A DNA stretch of 64,000 nucleotides. Origin: Rhodoplanes serenus. Its GTDB lineage: Bacteria > Pseudomonadota > Alphaproteobacteria > Rhizobiales > Xanthobacteraceae. Location of the stretch: positions 1 through 64,000 of the forward strand of contig WNKV01000023.1 in NCBI GenBank assembly GCA_009720755.1, written 5' to 3'. The notes under the pieces were generated by a model that did no database searches, had not been told where the DNA came from, and saw nothing but the letters and a program-made list of their open reading frames with translations. Below, piece after piece: positions 9,252 through 18,489 of the stretch (its first letter is position 1; each line of letters opens with the position of its first letter). Position numbers and translations under genes: made by a program.

Positions 9252-9539
9252 ATGCGCCCGATGCTGCTGTTGCGCCCGATCCTGCTGTCCGCCCTCGCCG
9301 CCGCAACTGTTCTCGTCGTCGGCGCCGCCCCGGCGGCCGCCCAGGGTACCCCGGTCTATCCGTGGTGCGCCCAATACGGCACCCGCGGCGGCGCCACCAA
9401 CTGCTACTTCTCGAACCTGTGGCAGTGCCAGCAAGCGATCAGCGGCAATGGCGGCTACTGCTACGAGAACCCGTTCTATCGCGGCGCCGGTGCGCCGCCG
9501 CCGGGCGAGCGCCGGCGGCTGCGGCGCGGCGACGGCTGA
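9252..9539 (+). CDS. Secreted DUF3551 protein, copy 1
   Basis: A 95-residue exported protein. The signal peptide (MRPMLLLRPILLSALAAAT...) ends near APAAAQ. The mature part has the DUF3551 core PVYPWCAQYGTRGGATNCYF and then SNLWQCQQAISGNGGYCYENPFY, with four conserved Cys (PWCA, NCYF, WQCQ, YCYE) that probably form two disulfides in the periplasm. Two further copies follow at 9699 and 10071. The function is unknown; this family is expanded in Bradyrhizobium-like bacteria. Confidence 0.85.
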   Translation: MRPMLLLRPILLSALAAATVLVVGAAPAAAQGTPVYPWCAQYGTRGGATNCYFSNLWQCQQAISGNGGYCYENPFYRGAGAPPPGERRRLRRGDG

Positions 9540-9698
9540 GCCGTGCCGGCTCCCTCGTCACACCGCCGCTGCGCCTCCCGGGCTCGTGATCGCGCCGTGT
9601 CGGCGCGGGTGTTGCGCCCATGCTAACCTCGGCCGCAATGTTGCCCGACGGCGCCGCGCACGTGTCGCGCGGCGGCGCGAGATGCCGAGGAGACCACA

Positions 9699-9983
9699 AT
9701 GCGCGCAATCCTGATCGGCCTGGGCCTGGTCGTGGCGGTGATCGCGGCCGACATGCAGGCGAGCCGGGCCTCCGCCTATCCGGTCTATCCGTGGTGCGCC
9801 CAATATGGCGGGGGCCGCGGCGGCGGCAGCAACTGCTACTTCGCGAATCTGTGGCAGTGCCAGCAGGCGATCAGCGGCAATGGCGGGTTCTGTGTGGAGA
9901 ACCCCTTCTACTGGGCGCAGGGTGCGAGCCCGGCCGGTGCCCCGCCGGTCGCCCGCAAGGGCAAGCGTCGCGCCGCCCACTGA
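9699..9983 (+). CDS. Secreted DUF3551 protein, copy 2
   Basis: A 94-residue paralog of the preceding gene. It has a short signal peptide (MRAILIGLGLVVAVIAADMQ) and keeps the YPWCAQYG, SNCYFANLWQCQQAISGNGG and FCVENPFYW core with its four Cys. The C-terminus is basic (VARKGKRR). It starts at ATG 9699 after GAGGAGACCACA. Spacing from its neighbours (159 bases before, 87 after) suggests separate or loosely coupled expression. Function unknown. Confidence 0.85.
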   Translation: MRAILIGLGLVVAVIAADMQASRASAYPVYPWCAQYGGGRGGGSNCYFANLWQCQQAISGNGGFCVENPFYWAQGASPAGAPPVARKGKRRAAH

Positions 9984-10070
9984 CGGCCGCTCCGTCCGGG
10001 GCCGGCTGCCGGCCGGCGGTCCGTCGTGCTAAGGTCCCGGCCGTCGAAGCCGACGTGAAGGAGTGTCTCC

Positions 10071-10352
10071 GTGCGCACATGGTCGATCGGCCTGGGGCTC
10101 GCCCTGGTGCTGGTGGCGGGCGCTGCCGATCTGCGGGCGAGCCGCGCCCTGGCCTATCCGGTCTATCCGTGGTGCGCCCAGTACGGCGGCGCCTTCGGGG
10201 GCGGCGTCAACTGCTACTTCAGCCAGCTCTGGCAATGCCGGCAGGCCGTCATGGGAACGGGCGGCTACTGCTACGAGAACCCGTTCGCCTGGGGGCGGCC
10301 GGAGACCGAGCCCCCGCCGCGCGCCCGAAAGGGCCGGCGCGTCGTCCGCTGA
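10071..10352 (+). CDS. Secreted DUF3551 protein, copy 3 (GTG start)
   Basis: A 93-residue third tandem paralog. The GTG start at 10071 is supported by the AAGGAG eight bases before it. Signal peptide MRTWSIGLGLALVLVAGAAD is followed by YPVYPWCAQYGG, VNCYFSQLWQCRQAVMGTGG and YCYENPFAWG. The loop differs most from copies 1 and 2 (MGTGG instead of SGNGG). Like copy 2 it ends with a basic tail. The tandem arrangement implies local duplication. Function unknown. Confidence 0.85.
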   Translation: MRTWSIGLGLALVLVAGAADLRASRALAYPVYPWCAQYGGAFGGGVNCYFSQLWQCRQAVMGTGGYCYENPFAWGRPETEPPPRARKGRRVVR

Positions 10353-10410
10353 GACGAGGCGGCGCGCCATGTCGGGCGCGACGGGACGGCTGCCACGCCG
10401 GAGCGTCGCC

Positions 10411-11259
10411 ATGACGCTCATGCTGGTGCGTCTCGTCCTGCTCGGCGTCGCCGTCTATGCGGTGGTGGTGCTGGCGCTCTATCTCGGCCAGCGGCTCCTG
10501 ATGTACCGGCCCGAGACGGTTCGCACACCACCCGCCGAAGCCGGGCTGCCGCAGGCCGAGGAGCTGTGGCTGTCGACGGAGGACGGCGAGCGGCTCGTCG
10601 CCTGGCATATCCCGCCGCGTGATGGCCGGCCGGTGGTGCTCTATCTGCACGGCAATGGCGGCGCGCTGCGCCACCGCGCCGACCGTTTCGCGGCGATGAC
10701 GGCCGACGGCACCGGCCTGCTCGCCGTCTCGTATCGTGGCTTCGGCGGCTCGACCGGCGCGCCCGACGAGGCCGGGCTGCTGCGCGACGCCGCCGCCGCC
10801 CATGCGTTCCTGGCCGATCGCTACGGCGCCGGGCGCATCGCGGTGTTCGGCGAGTCGCTGGGCACCGGCGTCGCCGTGCTGCTCGCCGCCGGACGGCCGG
10901 TCGGCCGGTTGATTCTCCAGGCGCCCTACACCTCGACCGCCGACGTCGCCCGCCTCGCCTATCCGTTCGTGCCGATCGGTCTGCTGATGAAGGACCAGTT
11001 CCGCGCCGACCTGAGAGCCGCCGACGTCACCGTGCCCACCATGGTGCTGCACGGCACCGCCGACACGGTGATCCCGATCGCCTTCGGCGAGCGGCTCTAT
11101 GCGGCGTTCCGGACCCCGAAGCGGTTCGTCCGGGTGGCCGGTGCCGGCCACGAGGACCTCGACGCCTTCGACGTGCTCGCCGAGGTGCGGGCCTTCCTGG
11201 CGGGCGGGCCGGCGGCCGGAGAGGCGCCGGCTGCCATCGGCCCCCGGGCGGCCGAATAG
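10411..11259 (+). CDS. Membrane-anchored alpha/beta hydrolase (BEM46/ABHD13-like)
   Basis: A 282-residue protein. The start at 10411 (MTLMLVRLVLL) gives an N-terminal membrane anchor; an in-frame ATG at 10369 is an alternative. The hydrolase domain has the oxyanion region YLHGNGGALRHR, the nucleophile elbow FGESLGTG (Ser), the acid-bearing HGTADTVIP (Asp) and a late GHEDL (His), so the Ser-Asp-His triad is complete. This set-up matches the BEM46/ABHD13 group of anchored serine hydrolases, whose substrates are largely unknown. It follows the DUF3551 genes on the same strand. Confidence 0.85.
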   Translation: MTLMLVRLVLLGVAVYAVVVLALYLGQRLLMYRPETVRTPPAEAGLPQAEELWLSTEDGERLVAWHIPPRDGRPVVLYLHGNGGALRHRADRFAAMTADGTGLLAVSYRGFGGSTGAPDEAGLLRDAAAAHAFLADRYGAGRIAVFGESLGTGVAVLLAAGRPVGRLILQAPYTSTADVARLAYPFVPIGLLMKDQFRADLRAADVTVPTMVLHGTADTVIPIAFGERLYAAFRTPKRFVRVAGAGHEDLDAFDVLAEVRAFLAGGPAAGEAPAAIGPRAAE

Positions 11260-11275
11260 CCGGCGGCCGCAGCAC

Positions 11276-12082
<807 letters not shown>

Positions 12083-12294
12083 GAGGAAAGCTCTCGATCT
12101 CGCGTCGCGGCGCGCAGGCGCGGCCGGACGCCGGGCGTCTCCGGCATGTGGTCGCATGCCGACGAAGGACCCTCGGCGGGTCGGCCCGATCAGCCTCGGA
12201 AGACGGCTGCGTAGATCGAGAACGTCCGGATCGTCATGGCTTGTCCGTGATGGCCGAGTCGGCGGTCCGAGGACGCCGGGTTCGTCGAGGCCGC

Positions 12295-13230
12295 TCAGTT
12301 GAACGTCGTGTAGCTCTTGCCGGGCTCGCCACCGACCCGCTTGAAGCCGGCCACCGCCGGGCCGTAGCCCTGCCGCAGCGCCAGCGCGCGGGCATAGGAG
12401 CCGGCCGCCTTCTCCTTGTCGTTCAGCCGCTCGTAGGCGAGGCCGCGGCTGGTCCATGCCTGGACGTTCTCGGGCTCGACCTCGACGGCGTCGTCGAGAT
12501 CGCCGGCCGCCGCCTTGGCGTCGCCGGCCGCCAGATAGCTCAGCGCCCGGGCGATGAACGGCTCGGCCTGCTGGTGTGACAGGCCGATGGCGGTCGAGAA
12601 ATCGTCGATGGCGTACTGATGCTGGCGCTGGCTCTGATAGAGCAGCCCGCGATTGTAGTAGGCCTGCGCGTTGTCGGGCCGGATCTGGATCGCCTTGTTG
12701 AAGTCCTGCAAGGCGCGCAGCAGCTCGCCCTTGTCGCGATACGTCATGCCGCGGCCCACATAGGCGACGGCGTAGCCGGGATCGATCTGGAGCGCCCGCT
12801 CGTAGTCGGCGAGCGCGAGGTCGATCTGTCCAGTCTGGCGTCGGGCGAGGGCGCGGTTGGCGTAAGCCTGGGCGTAGTTGGGATCGATCGCGATGGCCTT
12901 GTCGAAGTCGGCCAGCGCCTCCTGGTAGCGCCCGGACTGGCCGAGCACCGAGCCGCGCATGTTGTAGGCTTGCGGGTCGTTCGGGTTCTTGGCCAGCACC
13001 TCGGTGAGCGAGGCGAGGTTGGCGGGCGAGGCCGCCGAGGCCGAGTCGTCCACCATGGTCGACGGCATGTTGGCGATGGTGGAGCAGCCGCCGAGGGCGA
13101 GAGCGAGAGCGAGGGTCGCCAGCAGCGGGCCGGCACTCGCGCGGCCATCATCAGATGGGCGGTCGGCCTGCGTCCGGGGCGCCCCGGCACGCGACGGCCA
13201 GCGCCCCACAGTCTTGATCCGCCTCACCAT
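12295..13230 (-). CDS. TPR-repeat lipoprotein (NlpI-like)
   Basis: A 311-residue protein with a lipoprotein signal sequence ending in the lipobox LALGGCS; the N-terminus before it is long and basic, so a shorter start is possible. Six or more tetratricopeptide repeats follow, visible as A-Y-x-N/M-R-G...A-L-A-D-F-x-K-A-I-x-I-x-P units from about residue 75 to 290. Such outer-membrane TPR lipoproteins act as protein-binding scaffolds, as NlpI does for cell-wall enzymes and proteases. The partner cannot be read from context; the next gene upstream is rpsU. Confidence 0.82.
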   Translation of the reverse strand: MVRRIKTVGRWPSRAGAPRTQADRPSDDGRASAGPLLATLALALALGGCSTIANMPSTMVDDSASAASPANLASLTEVLAKNPNDPQAYNMRGSVLGQSGRYQEALADFDKAIAIDPNYAQAYANRALARRQTGQIDLALADYERALQIDPGYAVAYVGRGMTYRDKGELLRALQDFNKAIQIRPDNAQAYYNRGLLYQSQRQHQYAIDDFSTAIGLSHQQAEPFIARALSYLAAGDAKAAAGDLDDAVEVEPENVQAWTSRGLAYERLNDKEKAAGSYARALALRQGYGPAVAGFKRVGGEPGKSYTTFN

Positions 13231-13480
13231 TTGATCCGCGTCACCATGGTCGAGATGTCCATGGTCCCCCCGTGGCGTTCAGGGCCGACGCGACCGGACG
13301 TGGTCGCACGACGGCCAACGCCGCACACCGGCCGGCCCGGCTGGACCAGTCGTCGGCGCGCGGCGAACCCTGCGTCACGGACAAAGGCGGCGATCTTGCG
13401 GCAGACCCACCGGATCGGTGGATCGAAGGCGGGGCCCGCCGTGGACGCGGACCCGGGGTCACCCGGGTCGCAATCGTCGA

Positions 13481-13780
13481 TCAGCGCGGCGCGCTGCTGC
13501 GGAAGCCGCCGCCGCCGGCACCACCCGGACGCGCACCCGGACCACCGGCGCGCGGAGCGGGCTTCGGCTTGCCGGGGATCAGGCCCTCGCGCTGGGCGCG
13601 CTTGCGGGCGAGCTTGCGGGCGCGACGGATCGCCTCGGCCTTCTCCCGCGCCTTGCGCTCGGAGGGCTTCTCGTAGTGGCCGCGCAGCTTCATCTCGCGG
13701 AAGATGCCTTCGCGCTGCATCTTCTTCTTCAGGGCCTTGAGGGCCTGGTCGACGTTGTTGTCACGAACGAGTACCTGCAC
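13481..13780 (-). CDS. rpsU: 30S ribosomal protein bS21
   Basis: A 99-residue protein. The GTG at 13780 ([20 protein letters not shown]) is the family-typical N-terminus and has GAGAGGA before it; longer in-frame starts extend into non-homologous sequence. The core includes [20 protein letters not shown] and then a strongly basic helix [20 protein letters not shown]. The Gly/Pro/Ala-rich tail after about residue 75 is an extension commonly seen in alphaproteobacteria. It binds the small ribosomal subunit near the anti-Shine-Dalgarno region. Confidence 0.95.
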   Translation of the reverse strand: MQVLVRDNNVDQALKALKKKMQREGIFREMKLRGHYEKPSERKAREKAEAIRRARKLARKRAQREGLIPGKPKPAPRAGGPGARPGGAGGGGFRSSAPR

Positions 13781-13936
13781 GCGGCATCCTCTCGAAAGCT
13801 TGTCGTTGATTGTCGCAGGGCCGTCCGCCTGCGGTCGAGACGATCGCGCGGGCTCCCAAGTGGCCGGGCGTTTAGCAGAATCCACAGGCGAAGTCCATCG
13901 TGCGTCGCCGCATTCCGGACACGGTGCGCCCGGCGA

Positions 13937-15025
13937 TCAGTCGTGGAACACCCGGTTGACGTGGCCCATCTTGCGGCCGGGGCGGACCACCGGCTTGCCG
14001 TAGAGATGCACCGAGGCGCCCGGCACCGTCAGCCAGTCGCGGTAGGCGGCGACGTCGTGGCCGATCAGGTTGTGCATCTCGACCCGGCCGTGGCGCAGCG
14101 GCGCCACCAGCGGCCAGCCCGCCACCGCCCGGATGTGCTGCTCGAACTGGGAGATCGAGCACCCGTCCTGGGTCCAGTGGCCGGAGTTGTGCACGCGGGG
14201 CGCGATCTCGTTGACGAGCACGCGGCCGCCGCCCTCCTCGACCACGAACATCTCCACCGCCAGCACCCCGACATAGCCGAGCGCCCCGGCGATGCGGCCG
14301 GCGACCGCGCGGGCCTCCTCGGCGAGCGCCGGCGAGATCGCGGCGGGCACCCGGGTGACGGCCAGGATGTGGTCGCGGTGCTCGTTCTCGCCGATGTCGA
14401 ACACCACCACGCTGCCGTCGCGGCCGCGCGCCGCCACCACCGAGATCTCGCGGCTGAACGGCACGAAGGCTTCGAGGATGGCCGGCTGGCGGCCGATGGC
14501 GTCCCAGGCGGCGCCGGGATCGTCGCCGGCGCGGACGATCACCTGGCCCTTGCCGTCGTAGCCGAAGCGGCGGGTCTTGAGCACCGCCGGGCGGCCGATG
14601 GCGGCAAGCGCCGCGTCCAGGCCGGCGCGGTCGTCGACGGCGGCGAACGGCGCCGTGGCGATGCCGAGCGAGGTCACGAAGGACTTCTCCACCAGCCGGT
14701 CCTGGGTGGTGGCGAGGATCGCCGGATCGGGCAGCACCGGCCGGCGCGCCGACAGGAAGGTCGCGGTCTCGGCCGGGACGTTCTCGAACTCGTAGGTGAC
14801 CACGTCGACATCGTTGGCGAAGCGGTCGAGGGCGTCCTTGTCGGTGTAGTCGGCCTCGGTGACCCGCCGCACCACGTCGAACGCGCAGGACTGCGGGTCC
14901 GGGCACAGCACATGGCACTTGAAGCCGAGACGGGCGGCGGCGAGCGCCAGCATGCGGCCGAGCTGGCCGCCGCCGAGAATGCCGATGGTGGCGTCCGTTC
15001 CGAGCGGACGCGGCGGAACGATCAC
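13937..15025 (-). CDS. purK: 5-(carboxyamino)imidazole ribonucleotide synthase
   Basis: A 362-residue ATP-grasp enzyme that carboxylates AIR to N5-CAIR in purine synthesis. The GTG at 15025 overlaps the purE stop (GTGA), which decides the start. Visible motifs are [20 protein letters not shown] near the N-terminus, [10 protein letters not shown], the ATP-grasp segment [13 protein letters not shown], and [17 protein letters not shown] with the metal/phosphate-binding residues. It works directly with PurE, encoded by the overlapping upstream gene. Confidence 0.96.
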   Translation of the reverse strand: MIVPPRPLGTDATIGILGGGQLGRMLALAAARLGFKCHVLCPDPQSCAFDVVRRVTEADYTDKDALDRFANDVDVVTYEFENVPAETATFLSARRPVLPDPAILATTQDRLVEKSFVTSLGIATAPFAAVDDRAGLDAALAAIGRPAVLKTRRFGYDGKGQVIVRAGDDPGAAWDAIGRQPAILEAFVPFSREISVVAARGRDGSVVVFDIGENEHRDHILAVTRVPAAISPALAEEARAVAGRIAGALGYVGVLAVEMFVVEEGGGRVLVNEIAPRVHNSGHWTQDGCSISQFEQHIRAVAGWPLVAPLRHGRVEMHNLIGHDVAAYRDWLTVPGASVHLYGKPVVRPGRKMGHVNRVFHD

Positions 15026-15519
15026 GGGGCAGGCTCCTCGGCGGGGGTCTCGGCGACGCTCTCGGTCTGGCGGCGACGCCAGTCGTCGAGCCGCCCGGCC
15101 AGCGCCGGGTCGGCGAGCGCCAGGATGGCGGCGGCGAGCAGCGCCGCGTTGATGGCGCCGGCGCGGCCGATGGCCAGCGTGCCCACCGGCACGCCGGGCG
15201 GCATCTGGACGATGGAGTGGAGCGAGTCGACGCCCGACAGCGCCTTGGATTCCACCGGCACGCCGAGCACCGGCAGGGGGGTCATCGCGGCCGTCATGCC
15301 GGGCAGGTGGGCGGCGCCGCCGGCGCCCGCGATGATCACCTGGAAACCGGCCGCCTTGGCGCCCTTGGCGAAGGCGTAGAGCCGCTCCGGCGTGCGGTGG
15401 GCCGAAACGATGCGGGTGACATGGCCGACCCCGAGGGCGGTCAGCGTCTCGGCGGCATGCCGCATCGTGGCCCAGTCGGACTGGCTGCCCATGATGATGG
15501 CCACCGGGGTCGCGCTCAT
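15022..15519 (-). CDS. purE: 5-(carboxyamino)imidazole ribonucleotide mutase
   Basis: A 165-residue class I PurE that converts N5-CAIR to CAIR. The start at 15519 ([16 protein letters not shown]) gives the canonical N-terminus with the GSQSDW loop. SAHRTP, containing the catalytic His, and [12 protein letters not shown] are both present. It is the first gene of the purE-purK operon, with a 4-base stop/start overlap to purK. Confidence 0.96.
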   Translation of the reverse strand: MSATPVAIIMGSQSDWATMRHAAETLTALGVGHVTRIVSAHRTPERLYAFAKGAKAAGFQVIIAGAGGAAHLPGMTAAMTPLPVLGVPVESKALSGVDSLHSIVQMPPGVPVGTLAIGRAGAINAALLAAAILALADPALAGRLDDWRRRQTESVAETPAEEPAP

Positions 15520-15750
15520 GATCGGGAACTCGCTGTCGTTCGAACGCGCCGGTCGCGCGCAACGATCTCGACGCGACGACACGAGGGCCGCCGAACCGGC
15601 GGCGGAAGGGCGCGGATTATAGGTAGCGCCGTCCCTCTGGCAAGCGAACGGCCGGTCGCCTGCTGCCGCCACGTCCGCTATGCCGCGGCGGTTCCGGGCG
15701 GCGCCGCGAATCACGTACACCGGCGCGGTCACGGGGAGGTGGCGGCCGAC

Positions 15751-16512
15751 ATGCGGAGCAAGGCGGCGGAACGGCGCGTGCAGCAGGGACGGCGGACGGT
15801 GGCGCGGCCGCCGGCGGCCGCGGCCGGCGAGGCGGGGGCCGACCCGGCGGTCGATCCCGCGACCGGCGGCGCGGGGGTGTCCGCCTCCGATCCGCGCCGG
15901 CTCGCCCGCGAGATGGAGCGATTGGAGCAGGCGGCGCAGGCCGCCCGGCTCGGCCGCGAGGTCGCCCGGCTGGAGGCCGAGCTCGTCGCCGCCCAGGCGC
16001 GCATCGCCGAGCTGGAGGCCCATGCGGATCACGATCCGCTGACCGGCGTCCTCAACCGCCGCGGCTTCGACCGCGAGCTGGCGCGCGCCGCCGCCCATGT
16101 CGACCGCTACGGCGGCCGGCTGGTGCTGGTCTATCTCGATCTCGACGGCTTCAAGCCGATCAACGACCGCTACGGCCATGCGGCGGGCGACGCGGTCCTG
16201 CGGGCGGTGGCCGGGGTGCTGCGCGGCCATGTCCGGGCCTCGGATCTGGTGGCGCGGCTCGGCGGCGACGAGTTCGCGGTGCTCTTGTGGAATCTCGGCG
16301 ATGCCGACGCGGCCGCCAAGGCGGCGTCGCTGGAGACGATGATCGCGGCCGCGCGGGTGCCGTGGGAGGGCGCCACCGTGGCGGTCGGCGCCTCGGCCGG
16401 CCTCGCGGCGGTGGCCGGCCCGACCGACACGGCCGCGGCGCTCGCCCGCGCCGACGCCGCCATGTATGCGCGCAAGCGCGATCGTGCCGTCGCCCGCGGC
16501 CGGACGGACTGA
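15751..16512 (+). CDS. Diguanylate cyclase (GGDEF domain) with N-terminal coiled coil
   Basis: A 253-residue protein. The first ~45 residues are low-complexity Ala/Gly/Arg-rich. A predicted coiled coil (about 50-90, EMERLEQ...[21 protein letters not shown]) then joins a GGDEF domain beginning at [16 protein letters not shown]. The active site reads [13 protein letters not shown], and an RASD five residues before it fits the RxxD inhibitory site, so both c-di-GMP synthesis and product feedback look intact. There is no membrane segment or sensory domain; the coiled coil probably drives dimerisation. Confidence 0.92.
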   Translation: MRSKAAERRVQQGRRTVARPPAAAAGEAGADPAVDPATGGAGVSASDPRRLAREMERLEQAAQAARLGREVARLEAELVAAQARIAELEAHADHDPLTGVLNRRGFDRELARAAAHVDRYGGRLVLVYLDLDGFKPINDRYGHAAGDAVLRAVAGVLRGHVRASDLVARLGGDEFAVLLWNLGDADAAAKAASLETMIAAARVPWEGATVAVGASAGLAAVAGPTDTAAALARADAAMYARKRDRAVARGRTD

Positions 16513-16769
16513 TCACTCGGACGGACTGATCACGATGGGATGCCGCCGGCGGCGGCCCGCGAAGGGTGAGGACGGAGAGAGGGTTTGCGCGGCTGCCTTC
16601 CGGCCGTCCGGCCACACGGTCTCTCGGCCGGTTCGAACTGATCACTCCGGCTCCGCCCCGCCGCAGCCGGGCCGCCCGCTCGACCTCGGACCATTCCGGA
16701 TCGCGCGATACCGGATCGGGTTATTCCGGATCACCCGCCTCGATCGCCTGCCTCCATCGGCCGTGTCGA
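16513..16769. other. Intergenic stretch rich in short GATCAC/CCGGATC repeats
   Basis: No gene is seen. The DNA contains repeated short words such as CGGACTGATCAC (twice between 16505 and 16532), CTGATCACTCCGG, and CCGGATC/CCGGATCGGGTTATTCCGGATC. These resemble worn copies of a dispersed palindrome. The region lies between convergent genes. Confidence 0.35.
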
Positions 16770-16976
16770 TCAGGCGATGATGTCGGGCGTGATCTGATCT
16801 TCGATGAAGGAGATACGGTCGCGCAGCCAGAGCTTCCGCTTCTTGAGGCGCTGGACCTGGAGAACGTCGGACCCGGGGGCGTCCTGGAGCGCCGAAATGG
16901 CGACGTCGAGGTCGCGATGTTCTTGTTGGAGGCGCGCGAGCTGCGCCTTCAGATCGGCTTCGTTGTCGTTCGCCAT
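16770..16976 (-). CDS. YdcH family protein (DUF465)
   Basis: A 68-residue all-helical protein. The start at 16976 (MANDNEADLKAQLARL) is preferred over the upstream ATG at 17012. The two-helix hairpin pattern LKAQLARLQQEHRDLDVAISAL and then VQRLKKRKLWLRDRISFIED is the DUF465 signature, ending soon after. Function is unknown; these small abundant proteins occur across Proteobacteria. A second DUF465 gene lies divergently at 17209. Confidence 0.85.
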   Translation of the reverse strand: MANDNEADLKAQLARLQQEHRDLDVAISALQDAPGSDVLQVQRLKKRKLWLRDRISFIEDQITPDIIA

Positions 16977-17208
16977 TCGGACCGCCGCACCGGCCGCGGT
17001 CCAGTCATGCACATGTGAAGCGCGGTCGCGGCCTGTCGCCGCAATGTATCGCTCGCCGCCCGATTTTTTTCAAGCTTTCCAACGTCCGCCGCCCACAGCC
17101 GTCGCACCCTCCTGATGCGTCGCACAAATCGAACCGGGTCGACTCTGCGAACCTGACGTGGCACACTGTCATGGTCAGGCAACAATCTGACATGAGGAGA
17201 ATCGCCAC

Positions 17209-17385
17209 ATGGCCACGCTCTCGCTTGCTGACCTCGAACAACGGCATCGGATGTTGGAAGCGGAATTGTCTGAAGCCCTCCAACATCCGTCGGTCGATGA
17301 TCTCCAGCTCGCCGAGTTGAAGCGTCGGAAACTGCAACTGAAGGATGCCATCGTTCGGCTCAAGCACCAGAGCAGCGTACACTGA
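17209..17385 (+). CDS. Small YdcH-like protein (DUF465), second copy
   Basis: A 58-residue gene with ATG at 17209 preceded by AGGAGAATCGCC. The translation MATLSLADLEQRHRMLEAEL, then LQLAELKRRKLQLKDAIVRL, has the same paired-helix pattern and basic second helix as the DUF465 gene at 16770, from which it diverges across a 232-base gap. A hairpin terminator follows 40 bases after its stop. Function unknown. Confidence 0.75.
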   Translation: MATLSLADLEQRHRMLEAELSEALQHPSVDDLQLAELKRRKLQLKDAIVRLKHQSSVH

Positions 17386-17426
17386 GCCCATCCGTTCTGA
17401 TTTGACCTACTCCGTTGTTTGGTAGA

Positions 17427-17465
17427 GCCGCCGGCCCTCGGAAACGAGGCCGGCGGTTCTGTTTT
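17427..17465 (+). terminator. Rho-independent terminator after the small DUF465 gene
   Basis: A strong GC stem (CCGCCGGCCCTCG pairing with CGAGGCCGGCGG, one bulged C) closes on a GAAA tetraloop and is followed by TTCTGTTTTC. It ends the transcript of the 17209 gene, and its T-rich tail is on the plus strand. Confidence 0.8.
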
Positions 17466-17525
17466 CAGGGGCTCGTCGGCCTCTCGTCAGGATGACGTCG
17501 AGAGCGGCACCCGATGGCTCCGCCA

Positions 17526-18290
17526 TCAGGCCGGACGGACCGCCTCCAGCGACACCACTGCGTCATCTGGTCGCGGTTTTTCGCCGAAGCGATACCCGCC
17601 CGACACCACGGTCCTGGTGAACCCCACCTCGTCCAGCACGGCCGCGAAGGCAGCCGCATCCCAGCGGCGCAGCGCGAACGGCTCCTCCTCGGTGGCGACC
17701 GGCACGCCGCCGCGCCGATGCTCGTAGCGCAGCCGCGACACCACCACGTCCGCCGCCGGGTCGGTGGTGACCGGCTGCTCGTCGAGCCACAGCTCCCCGT
17801 CCGCCACCGGCCACCGACGGGTGCGCGCCGTCTGCTCGGGCGGGTCGACCGGGACGAGGTCGACCAGCAGCCGGCCGCCGGGCCGGAGATGATCGAGGAA
17901 CCGCCGCAGCACGCCGCGCAGCACCGCCGGATCGGTGACGAGCTGGATCGAGCCGACCGCGACCAGGATGGCGGCGAACCGGGTGTCGAAGGCGAAGCTC
18001 TCGAAGCGCTGGAGCGACAGCGGCGGGTCGAAGCCGCGGTCCCGGCACGCCGCCCGGCACAGCGCCAGCATCTCGGGGGAGGCGTCGAAGCCGTGCAGGT
18101 CGAGCCCGGCGGTCAGCAGCGGCACCAGCAGCCGGCCGTTGCCGCAGGCCGCCTCCAGCACCGGCCCGGCGCAGCCGGCGAGCCGGTCGCGATAGTAGTC
18201 GACGTCCCCGAACGAGCGGCCGACCGGCTTGTCGACGTCGTAGACCCACGCCGCCAGGCTGCCGTAGCGATTGATCGTCTCGTCCGTCAT
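17526..18290 (-). CDS. Class I SAM-dependent methyltransferase
   Basis: A 254-residue protein with a Rossmann-type methyltransferase fold. Motif I is VLEAACGNGRLLVPLL at about residue 44. Motif II is GFDASPEML, where the acidic residue binds the SAM ribose. The later LRPGGRLLVDLVP segment matches motif post-IV. The N-terminus DVDKPVGRSFGDVDYYRDRL resembles ubiquinone/menaquinone-type and generic class I members. The substrate is unknown. It reads in the same direction as the acyl-CoA ligase gene upstream, about 200 bases away. Confidence 0.85.
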   Translation of the reverse strand: MTDETINRYGSLAAWVYDVDKPVGRSFGDVDYYRDRLAGCAGPVLEAACGNGRLLVPLLTAGLDLHGFDASPEMLALCRAACRDRGFDPPLSLQRFESFAFDTRFAAILVAVGSIQLVTDPAVLRGVLRRFLDHLRPGGRLLVDLVPVDPPEQTARTRRWPVADGELWLDEQPVTTDPAADVVVSRLRYEHRRGGVPVATEEEPFALRRWDAAAFAAVLDEVGFTRTVVSGGYRFGEKPRPDDAVVSLEAVRPA

Positions 18291-18489
18291 GGCCCGCCGT
18301 GCTTGTCGGGACGCGCCGGCCGGGAGGCCGACGCCGTCTCCCGAGAATGCCGGGCCGATCGGTCGCCGCCGGTCCGGGGCGCGGACCTTACGGTCCGCGA
18401 ACCGGAGAAGCCAGCGGCGAAGCCGATCATCGCGGACGCGGACGAGGGCGAGTGCAAGGCGCCGGGGCGCCGCACCGTCAGGGCGTTCG

